Of a stretch of 64,000 nt of DNA, positions 34,491 to 41,829 are shown one piece after another; the first letter of the stretch is position 1, and each line of letters starts with the position of its first letter. The position numbers and the translations under genes were made by a program. The notes beneath the pieces are model-generated. The model ran no database searches, was not told the DNA's origin, and saw nothing but the letters and a program-made list of their open reading frames with translations. This DNA comes from Leifsonia sp. NPDC080035 (GTDB lineage Bacteria > Actinomycetota > Actinomycetes > Actinomycetales > Microbacteriaceae), in contig NZ_CP157390.1 in assembly GCF_040050925.1 (NCBI RefSeq), positions 62,001 through 126,000 of the forward strand, given 5' to 3'.

Positions 34491-35024
34491 ATGGTGGACG
34501 CGCGTGATGGCAGCCCGCGGCCCGGCGCCGCCCGGGACGAGGTGGACCGCATCGTTGGCGCGTGGCTGCGCGAGCGGCCCGACCTCGACTTCTCCCCGCT
34601 GCAGGTGCTCTCGCGGGTGGACCGGCTCTCCCGTCACCTCGACCGTGCCCGCCGCAGCGCGTTCGATCGCTCCGACCTCGACTCCTGGGAGTTCGACGTG
34701 CTCTCCGCGCTCCGCCGCGCCGGCTCGCCGTACCAGCTGAGCCCGAAGGCGCTCCTCCAGCAGACGCTCGTCTCCTCCGGCACCATGACGAACCGGATCG
34801 ACCGCCTGGTCGCGCGTGGCCTGGTCGAGCGCCGCACCGACCCGAACGACGGCCGCGGCATCCTCGTCCAGATGACGGCGCAGGGCCTCGCCCGCGTCGA
34901 CGCCGCGATCACGCGCCTGGTGGATGCGGAGGCCGACCTGCTCGGCGGCCTCTCGGCCGTGGAGCAGGAGCGCCTCGCCGGCCTGCTGCGCAAGCTGAGC
35001 CTCGGCTTCGACGCGGGCGCCTGA
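34491..35024 (+). CDS. MarR-family transcriptional regulator
   Basis: 177 residues. The winged helix spans about 60-150: SWEFDVLSALRRAGSPYQLSP, then the recognition helix LVSSGTMTNRIDRLVARGLVERR and the wing DPNDGRGILVQMTAQG. N- and C-terminal helices form the dimer. The ligand is unknown. A cell-envelope glycosyltransferase gene follows 71 bp downstream on the same strand with its own promoter, so regulation of that gene is possible but unproven. Confidence 0.92.
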   Translation: MVDARDGSPRPGAARDEVDRIVGAWLRERPDLDFSPLQVLSRVDRLSRHLDRARRSAFDRSDLDSWEFDVLSALRRAGSPYQLSPKALLQQTLVSSGTMTNRIDRLVARGLVERRTDPNDGRGILVQMTAQGLARVDAAITRLVDAEADLLGGLSAVEQERLAGLLRKLSLGFDAGA

Positions 35025-35081
35025 GGCGGCCCGCACAGCGTCCGCCTCGCGCACTCCCAGCAGACCGTTATCCCCCTCTCA

Positions 35082-35087
35082 TAAACT
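35082..35087 (+). promoter_or_regulatory. -10 box TAAACT for the TagF-like/GT4 fusion gene
   Basis: TAAACT ends eight bases before the ATG at 35096. No Shine-Dalgarno sequence precedes that ATG, which supports a leaderless start. Confidence 0.5.
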
Positions 35088-35095
35088 CGCAGTCG

Positions 35096-37612
35096 ATGAA
35101 ACTCTCCCGACTGAAACGACTGCCCTCTCGGGTCAAGCGCGCCGCCCGGTTCGAGATCCACGCGCACTGGCGCCGGCAGCCGATCGTCCTCGGGTCCGTG
35201 TTCTACGAGTCCTTCTCCGGCAACGGGATGCTCGACAACCCCGAGGCGCTCTTCCGCGAGCTGCTCGCCGCGCCCGATCTCTCCCACCTGACGCACATCT
35301 GGGCGCTCTCCGACCTGCACACCTACCGCGCCGCCGTCGAGGAGTTCGCCGACGACCCGCGCGTCAGCTTCGTGCGCTACGGCTCCGCCGCCTACTACCG
35401 CGCGCTCGCCACGAGCCAGTACCTGGTCAACAACGCCACGTTCCCGTTCGACTTCTCCAAGCGCCCCGGCCAGGTGTACCTGAACACCTGGCACGGGACG
35501 CCGCTCAAGCGGATGGGCTACGACATCGAGGACGGCGCCCTCGCCACGGCGAACATCGTCCGCAACTTCGTGCAGGCCGACTACCTGCTCGCGGCGAACC
35601 CGTTCATGTCCGAGCAGATGTACCAGACCGGCTACAAGCTGACCGGCATCTACCGCGGAACGCTCGTCGAGGAGGGCTACCCGCGCATCGACAGGCAGTT
35701 CCTCGACGAGGCCGGCCGCGCCGAGGTCCGTGCGCGCCTCACCGACGCGGGCATCCCCCTCGGCGACCGCAAGATCGTGCTCTACGCCCCCACCTGGAAG
35801 GGACAGACGTTCGGGCGCCCGGAGGACGACCTGGATGCGCTCCTCGCGCACATCGCGCAGGTGGAGGAGCGCATCGACACCAGCCGCTACGCGGTGCTGC
35901 TGAAGACCCACCAGACCGTGCACGCGATGGCCGCCGACCGGCCGGAGCTGAAGCGGATGCTGGTCCCCAACGAGATCCCGACCAACCTCGTGCTCGGCGC
36001 GACCGACATCCTCGTCTCGGACTACTCGAGCATCTTCTTCGACTTCCTGCAGACCGGGCGCCCCATCCTGTTCTTCACGCCGGACCTCGCCGACTACGCC
36101 GGCACCCGCGGCCTCTACTTCGAGCCGGAGGAGTGGCCGGGGCCGGTGTTCGCCTCCGCCCGCGAGCTGGGCGAGGCCATCGCCGGCGTCGCCGCGGACG
36201 GCGACGCCGTTCCGCCGGAGGCGCGCGAGCGCTACGACACGATGCGGGCACGGTTCACCCCGTACGAGGACGGCCGGGCGTCCTCCCGCATCGCGGACAT
36301 CGTCTTCCGGGGCAAGCGCGACGGCTACCGGCTGCGCACCGACCTCGCCGAGGACGGCCGCGAGAAGATCCTGCTGTACCTCGGCGGGATGCGCCCGAAC
36401 GGCATCACGACCTCCGCGCTGAACCTGCTCAACAACATCGACCACGAGCGCTACGACGTCTCCGCGTTCTTCGCGCAGAGCCGGTCGAACGCGTCGATCG
36501 CCAAGCAGCGGCAGATCAATCCGGCCGTGCGCCAGTTCCCCCGTGTCGGCGGGATGAACGGCGCCAAGCTGCGCCACCTCGCCCGGCACCTGGACTTCCG
36601 CAGGGGCCGCACGGCCCGGCACGCGGACGACCCTGCCCAGAACGCGCTGTGGGACGACGAGTGGTACCGCTGCTTCGGCGACAGCCGCTTCGACTACGTG
36701 GTCGACTTCTCCGGCTACGGTCCGTTCTGGGCCATCCTGCTGCTGCACTCCCCCGACGCCCAGCGCGCGATCTGGATGCACAACGACCTGGCCGCGGACG
36801 CCCACCGCGAGGTGAACGGCGAGAAGAAGATGCTGCACAGCCTCACGCAGCTGTTCACGCTGTACGCCGAGTACGACCACCTCGTCTCCGTCTCCCCGAC
36901 CCTGTCGGAGGTGAACCGGGCGTCGCTGGCCGAGTACGCGCCGGCGGAGAAGTTCCGCTCCGCCCTGAACACGGTGGACGCCGAGCACATCCTGGAGAAC
37001 GCCAAGGGCGACCTGCACGAGTTGACCTTCGACGAAGAGACCGGCGGCATCCCGGACTGGGCGGAGCTGCTGCTCGCCCCGAAGGACGACGTGACCACCT
37101 TCGTGAACGTCGGCCGCCTGTCGCCGGAGAAGAACCAGACCCGGCTCATCCGCGCGTTCGCCGCCGTGCACGCCGAGAACCCGAAGACCCGCCTGCTGAT
37201 CGTCGGCTCCGGCCCGCTCGCGGACGACCTGGAGGCGCTGGTGGTCTCGCTGGGCCTGGAGGGCTCGGTCTTCCTCACCGGGATGCAGCGGAACCCGCAC
37301 GCGATCATGGCGAAGGCGGACTGCTTCGTGCTCTCCAGCGACTACGAGGGCCAGCCGATGGTCATCCTGGAGGCGCTGGTGCTCGGCCTGCCGATCGTCA
37401 CCGTCGAGTTCGCGTCGGCGAAGAACGCGCTGCCCGAGGGCAGCGGCCTCGTCGTGCCGCAGACCGAGGAGGGCGTCGCGGACGGCCTCCGCGCGTTCCT
37501 CGCCGGTGAGGTGCCCGCGTCCGACTTCGACTGGCCCGCTTACAACCGCAAGGCCGTCGCCCAGTTCTACGCCGCGATCGGCGCCGTCCCCGCCCCCGCC
37601 GAGCTCCCGTAG
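35096..37612 (+). CDS. Two-domain enzyme: CDP-glycerol glycerophosphotransferase-like plus family 4 glycosyltransferase
   Basis: 838 residues. Residues about 45-400 match the TagB/TagF family: QYLVNNATFPFDFSKRPGQVYLNTWHGTPLKRMGYD, VLYAPTWKG and VSDYSSIFFDFLQTGRPILFF. From about 423 a second enzyme begins, ILLYLGGMRPNGITTSALNLL. It ends in a GT-B acceptor/donor region with FVNVGRLSPEKNQTRLIRAF and LSSDYEGQPMVILEALVLGLPIV, the E-x7-E motif of GT4. One polypeptide could thus add both polyol phosphate and sugar to a cell-wall polymer (teichoic-acid type). No signal or membrane helix, so it acts at the inner membrane face. Polymer chemistry is inferred. Confidence 0.88.
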   Translation: MKLSRLKRLPSRVKRAARFEIHAHWRRQPIVLGSVFYESFSGNGMLDNPEALFRELLAAPDLSHLTHIWALSDLHTYRAAVEEFADDPRVSFVRYGSAAYYRALATSQYLVNNATFPFDFSKRPGQVYLNTWHGTPLKRMGYDIEDGALATANIVRNFVQADYLLAANPFMSEQMYQTGYKLTGIYRGTLVEEGYPRIDRQFLDEAGRAEVRARLTDAGIPLGDRKIVLYAPTWKGQTFGRPEDDLDALLAHIAQVEERIDTSRYAVLLKTHQTVHAMAADRPELKRMLVPNEIPTNLVLGATDILVSDYSSIFFDFLQTGRPILFFTPDLADYAGTRGLYFEPEEWPGPVFASARELGEAIAGVAADGDAVPPEARERYDTMRARFTPYEDGRASSRIADIVFRGKRDGYRLRTDLAEDGREKILLYLGGMRPNGITTSALNLLNNIDHERYDVSAFFAQSRSNASIAKQRQINPAVRQFPRVGGMNGAKLRHLARHLDFRRGRTARHADDPAQNALWDDEWYRCFGDSRFDYVVDFSGYGPFWAILLLHSPDAQRAIWMHNDLAADAHREVNGEKKMLHSLTQLFTLYAEYDHLVSVSPTLSEVNRASLAEYAPAEKFRSALNTVDAEHILENAKGDLHELTFDEETGGIPDWAELLLAPKDDVTTFVNVGRLSPEKNQTRLIRAFAAVHAENPKTRLLIVGSGPLADDLEALVVSLGLEGSVFLTGMQRNPHAIMAKADCFVLSSDYEGQPMVILEALVLGLPIVTVEFASAKNALPEGSGLVVPQTEEGVADGLRAFLAGEVPASDFDWPAYNRKAVAQFYAAIGAVPAPAELP

Positions 37613-37633
37613 CCGGCGCGCCCCGCCCGGGGT

Positions 37634-37696
37634 CGCCGAGCACAGGAAAAAGGTCGGCTTTCGGCCGGATTTCGAGCACTTTTCCTGTGCTCGGCG
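37634..37696. repeat. Hairpin repeat, GCCGAGCACAGG family, copy 2
   Basis: CGCCGAGCACAGGAAAA (37634-37650) pairs perfectly with TTTTCCTGTGCTCGGCG (37680-37696). The interior differs from copy 1 but can form its own small stem (GTCGGC/GCCGGA). It sits between convergent genes and probably terminates both. Confidence 0.85.
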
Positions 37697-37727
37697 GCCC
37701 CCGCGTCGGGACGGCCCGCCCGGCGGG

Positions 37728-39329
37728 TCAGGCGCGGGCGACGATCGCGGCGAGGTCGAGGCCGGAGGGCAGCTCGCCGTAGAGGGAGCCGCGGTCAGGT
37801 CCGAGGCGCGCGGCGACGAACGCCTCCCCCACCGCGGAGGGCGCGTGCCGCAGCAGCAGCGCGGCCTGCAGCGCGACGGCGAGCGCCGCCGCCACCGGGC
37901 GCGCCGTCTCCTCCGTCGCGTCGGCCAGCCGCGACCGCAGCGCATCGTGGTGGGCGTCGAAGAGGGGATGCGCGCCGCGCGCGAGCGCCAGCTCCGCGTC
38001 GAACGCCGCCACCGTCTCCGGCTCCCGGGCGATGGCCCGCAGCGCGTCGAGCGCGATCACGTTGCCTGACCCCTCCCAGATCGCCATCACCGGCTGCTCG
38101 CGGTAGCGCCGGGCCAGCGGGAACGCCTCGGTGTAGCCGTTGCCGCCCAGGCACTCCAGCGCCTCGTACGCGTGCCCGGGCCCGCGCTTGCAGACCCAGT
38201 ACTTGGTGACCGCCGTCGCCAGCCGGCGGAAGGCGGCATCGGAGTCGGACGCGTCGTCGTCGTGCGCCCGCGCCAGCCGCAGCGCCACGGCGGTCGCGGC
38301 CTCCGACTCCAGCGCGAGGTCGGCGAGCACGGCGGTCATGGCGGGCTGGTCGACCAGCCGGCGTCCGAACGCAGCGCGATGCCTGGCGTGCCAGACGGCC
38401 TCCGCGACGGCCTGACGCATCCCGGCCGCGCTGCCCAGGATGCAGTCGAGCCGGGTGCGGTTGACCATCTCCAGGATGGTGCGCACCCCGCGCCCCTCCT
38501 CGCCGAGCAGGTAGCCGACCGTCCCGTCGAACTCCACCTCGCTGGAGGCGTTCGACCGGTTGCCGAGCTTGTCCTTCAGCCGCTGGATGAGGAACGTGTT
38601 GCGCGCGCCGTCGTCCAGCACCCGCGGGACGACGAAGCAGCTCAGGCCCCCTGCGGTCTGCGCGAGCACGAGGAACGCGTCCGACATCGGCGCCGAGCAG
38701 AACCACTTGTGGCCGGTGAGCAGCCAGCGCCCGGCGCCGTCGGCGAGGGCGCGCGTCGTGTTGGCGCGCACGTCCGAGCCGCCCTGCTTCTCCGTCATCG
38801 CCATCCCGAACAGTGCGGACGCCTTGCCCGCGGCGAGGGACGGATCATAGGAGCGGCTGAGCAGCCGGGGCACCCACTCGTCCGCCAGGCCCGGCGTCGC
38901 CGTGAGCGCGGCAACGGCCGCGTGCGACATCGACACGGGGCAGGCGTGCCCCGGCTCCACCTGTGCGAACAGCATGAACGTCGCCGCTCTGGCGACGTTC
39001 GCGCCCGGGCGCGGCTCCGCCCACGCCGACGTGTGCGCGCCGGCCGCGACCGCCGCGCCGAGGATGCGGTGGTAGCTCTCGTCGTACTCGACGTCGTCGA
39101 TGCGCTCGCCCCAGCGGTCGAAGGCACGTAGCCGCGGCTCGCGGACGTTGGCCCGCTCCGCGTCCGCCTGGAACGCCGCGGACCCGACGAGCCGCCCGGT
39201 CGCCCCCAGGCCGCTCAGCGCCCAGTCCGCGTCGTAGCGCTCGACCGCCTCGCGCAGCGGCGTGTTCGCAGCGAATTCGTCGAGATCGACGCGCGGGGGC
39301 GCCTGGTTCACGACCGTGTGAGTGCCCAT
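37728..39329 (-). CDS. AidB-like acyl-CoA dehydrogenase family flavoprotein
   Basis: 533 residues, longer than simple acyl-CoA dehydrogenases and equal to the AidB group. FAD and substrate regions include LFGMAMTEKQGGSDVRANTT, RLDCILGSAAGMRQAVAEAVWHARHR and ALECLGGNGYTEAFPLARRYREQPVMAIWEGSGNV, the last carrying the usual catalytic region. AidB in E. coli is linked to alkylation stress, and the true substrate is unclear. The ATG at 39329 has TAGACT eight bases upstream and shares a 25-bp gap with the divergent GNAT gene. Confidence 0.88.
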   Translation of the reverse strand: MGTHTVVNQAPPRVDLDEFAANTPLREAVERYDADWALSGLGATGRLVGSAAFQADAERANVREPRLRAFDRWGERIDDVEYDESYHRILGAAVAAGAHTSAWAEPRPGANVARAATFMLFAQVEPGHACPVSMSHAAVAALTATPGLADEWVPRLLSRSYDPSLAAGKASALFGMAMTEKQGGSDVRANTTRALADGAGRWLLTGHKWFCSAPMSDAFLVLAQTAGGLSCFVVPRVLDDGARNTFLIQRLKDKLGNRSNASSEVEFDGTVGYLLGEEGRGVRTILEMVNRTRLDCILGSAAGMRQAVAEAVWHARHRAAFGRRLVDQPAMTAVLADLALESEAATAVALRLARAHDDDASDSDAAFRRLATAVTKYWVCKRGPGHAYEALECLGGNGYTEAFPLARRYREQPVMAIWEGSGNVIALDALRAIAREPETVAAFDAELALARGAHPLFDAHHDALRSRLADATEETARPVAAALAVALQAALLLRHAPSAVGEAFVAARLGPDRGSLYGELPSGLDLAAIVARA

Positions 39330-39337
39330 GACCGCAG

Positions 39338-39347
39338 AGTCTAATCT
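39338..39347. promoter_or_regulatory. Overlapping divergent -10 boxes for the AidB-like and GNAT genes
   Basis: The ten bases AGTCTAATCT hold TAATCT for the plus strand, seven bases before ATG 39355. They also hold TAGACT for the minus strand, eight bases before ATG 39329. The two boxes share two bases, so only one polymerase can bind at a time. Both starts fit leaderless transcripts. Confidence 0.55.
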
Positions 39348-39354
39348 GGTGCCG

Positions 39355-39894
39355 ATGCGCATCCCGGAGACCCTGTCGAGCGACCGCCTGCTGCTGCGCC
39401 CGTGGCGGTTGGAGGACGCCGCCTTCGCGTTCGACCTCTACTCGCGCTGGGAGGTCGCGCGCTTCCTCGGGCGCACGCCCGCGGTGATGACCGACCCGGC
39501 GGACGCCCGCCGCCTGGTCGCCCGGCTGACCGCCCTCGAGGACGACCTGCGCTGCTTCCGCGTCGCCGAGCTCGCCGCGTCGGGCGAGCCGGTGGGGACG
39601 GTCATGCTGCAGCCCATCCCCGCGTCCGGTCCGAGCGAGCCGTTGCGGCCGTCGGGCGACACCGAGATCGGCTGGCACTTCCACCCCGGCCACTGGGGGC
39701 ACGGCTACGCGAGCGAGGCGGCGGGCCTGCTCCTGGACACCGCGCTGGCCGACGGCCTCCCGCGCGTCGTCGCCGTGACCTACCCCGGGAACACCGCATC
39801 GCAGCGCGTGTGCGAGCGGATCGGGATGCGGCACCTCGGCCAGAGCGACGCCTACTACAACGTGCGCATGGAGCTGTTCGCGCGGGAGGCGTGA
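39355..39894 (+). CDS. GNAT-family N-acetyltransferase (RimJ/RimL type)
   Basis: 179 residues from the ATG at 39355. The start TLSSDRLLLRPWRLEDA, the middle EIGWHFHPGHWGHGYASEAAGLLLD (acetyl-CoA loop) and NTASQRVCERIGMRHLG are standard for the RimJ/RimL branch, which acetylates protein N-termini, antibiotics or small molecules. An ATG at 39328 is in frame but would overlap the AidB-like start codon and the -10 boxes, so the later ATG is preferred. Confidence 0.88.
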   Translation: MRIPETLSSDRLLLRPWRLEDAAFAFDLYSRWEVARFLGRTPAVMTDPADARRLVARLTALEDDLRCFRVAELAASGEPVGTVMLQPIPASGPSEPLRPSGDTEIGWHFHPGHWGHGYASEAAGLLLDTALADGLPRVVAVTYPGNTASQRVCERIGMRHLGQSDAYYNVRMELFAREA

Positions 39895-39920
39895 CGCCCC
39901 GTCCCGTACCCTGGAGGCAT

Positions 39921-41723
39921 ATGGCACACCTCCTCGGGGCCGAAGCCCTGCACCTGGAATTCCCGACCCGGATCGTCTTCGACTCCGTCTCCCTCGGCGT
40001 TGACGACGGCGACCGCATCGGCATCGTCGGCCGCAACGGCGACGGCAAGTCGAGTCTGCTCGGGATGCTGGCCGGCCGCCTCTCCCCCGACTCCGGGCGG
40101 GTGACCGTGCGCGGAGGCGTCCGGATCGGCGTGCTCGACCAGGGCGACACCCTGGCGGACGACGAGACCGTCGGCCACGCGGTCGTCGGCGACGTCGCCG
40201 AGCACGAGTGGGCGGGCGACCCGCGCGTGCGGGACGTGATCGCCGGCCTGGTCGGCGACCTCGACTGGGAGGCGGAGCTCGGCACGCTCTCCGGCGGCCA
40301 GCGCCGCCGCGTCGCGCTCGCCCGGCTGCTGGCCGGGGACTGGGACGTCCTCGCCCTCGACGAGCCGACGAACCACCTGGACGTGGAGGCCATCGCCTGG
40401 CTGGCGGAGCACCTGAAGCGGCGCTGGTCCGCGGGCACCGGCGGGCTCCTGGTGGTCACCCACGACCGCTGGTTCCTGGACGAGGTCTGCACCGCCACCT
40501 GGGAGGTGCACGACCGCGTCGTCGAGCCGTTCGAGGGCGGCTATGCGGCGTACATCCTGCAGCGCGTCGAGCGCGACCGGCAGGCCGCGGCCATCGAGGC
40601 CCGGCGGCAGAACCTCGCGCGCAAGGAGCTCGCCTGGCTGCGCCGCGGTGCGCCGGCGCGCACCTCGAAGCCGAAGTTCCGCATCGAGGCGGCGAACACC
40701 CTCATCGCCGACGTGCCCGAGATCCGGGACGGCGTCTCGCTGCGCTCGCTCGCCGTCTCGCGCCTCGGCAAGGACGTGGTCGACCTGCTCGACGCCTCCG
40801 TCGTCTACGGCGAGCGCGAGGTGCTGCACGAGATCGAGTGGCGGATCGCCCCCGGCGAGCGCACCGGCATCCTCGGCGTCAACGGCGCGGGCAAGTCCAC
40901 GCTGCTCGGGATGATCGCCGGCACCGTCGAGCCGACCTCCGGCCGCGTCAAGCGCGGAAAGACGGTGCGGGTCGCCACGCTCACGCAGCGCATGGACGAG
41001 CTGGAGGAGCACCTCGAGGACCCGGTCCGCGTCGTCATCTCGCGGCTGAACACCAGCTACACCATCGGCTCCGGATCCAAGGCCCAGGAGCTCACCCCTG
41101 GCCAGCTGCTGGAGCGGATGGGGTTCGCAAGCGCCCAGCTGTCGACGCCGGTCAAGGACCTCTCGGGCGGCCAGCGCCGCCGCCTGCAGCTGCTGCTCAT
41201 CCTGCTCGACCAGCCGAACGTGCTCATTCTGGACGAGCCGACCAACGACCTCGACACCGACATGCTCGCCGCGATCGAGGACCTCCTCGACTCGTGGGCG
41301 GGGACGCTGATCGTCGTCTCGCACGACCGCTACTTCATCGAGCGCGTCACCGACCAGCAGTACGCGATCCTCGACCGCAGGCTTCGGCACCTCCCTGGCG
41401 GCGTGGACGAGTACCTGCGCCTGCGTCAGGACCAGCGCCGCCGCGCGGCCGAGCGCCCGGCGCCGGGCGGCGCCGCGGCTCCTGCTCCCGGTGCGGAGGG
41501 CCTCTCGGGCGCCGAGCTCCGCGCCGCGCAGAAGGAGGTCGCGGCGATCGAGCGCCGGCTCGCCAAGCTCACCGAGCAGATCGACGCCCGCCGCACGGCG
41601 CTGGCCGACCACGACCAGTCCGACTACGTCGGCCTCGGCGAGAAGATGGCCGGCATCCGCGAACTGGAGCAGGAGACGGAGGAACTCGAGGAGCGCTGGC
41701 TGGACCTCAGCGAGCGGCTCTGA
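39921..41723 (+). CDS. ABC-F family ATPase with two nucleotide-binding domains
   Basis: 600 residues, no membrane helices. Two ATPase halves: Walker A GRNGDGKSS (about 36) and GVNGAGKST (about 321), signatures LSGGQRRRVALARLL and LSGGQRRRLQLLL, and Walker B segments ALDEPTNHLD and ILDEPTNDLD. A linker lies between them, and a C-terminal coiled coil (about 530-600) has EQETEELEERWLDLSERL. Such proteins act on the ribosome, either in translation or antibiotic protection; it is closest in layout to Uup. GGAGG precedes the ATG at 39921. The GNAT gene upstream may be co-transcribed. Confidence 0.92.
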   Translation: MAHLLGAEALHLEFPTRIVFDSVSLGVDDGDRIGIVGRNGDGKSSLLGMLAGRLSPDSGRVTVRGGVRIGVLDQGDTLADDETVGHAVVGDVAEHEWAGDPRVRDVIAGLVGDLDWEAELGTLSGGQRRRVALARLLAGDWDVLALDEPTNHLDVEAIAWLAEHLKRRWSAGTGGLLVVTHDRWFLDEVCTATWEVHDRVVEPFEGGYAAYILQRVERDRQAAAIEARRQNLARKELAWLRRGAPARTSKPKFRIEAANTLIADVPEIRDGVSLRSLAVSRLGKDVVDLLDASVVYGEREVLHEIEWRIAPGERTGILGVNGAGKSTLLGMIAGTVEPTSGRVKRGKTVRVATLTQRMDELEEHLEDPVRVVISRLNTSYTIGSGSKAQELTPGQLLERMGFASAQLSTPVKDLSGGQRRRLQLLLILLDQPNVLILDEPTNDLDTDMLAAIEDLLDSWAGTLIVVSHDRYFIERVTDQQYAILDRRLRHLPGGVDEYLRLRQDQRRRAAERPAPGGAAAPAPGAEGLSGAELRAAQKEVAAIERRLAKLTEQIDARRTALADHDQSDYVGLGEKMAGIRELEQETEELEERWLDLSERL

Positions 41724-41829
41724 GGACCGCGCCCCCAGGACGGGGGAAGTCGCCCGGTATGCCCGGTGTGGGATGATTTCTCGAATCGGTCCGCGCACCC
41801 GACCGGCGCGGGCGGGATGGGGTGGGCAC

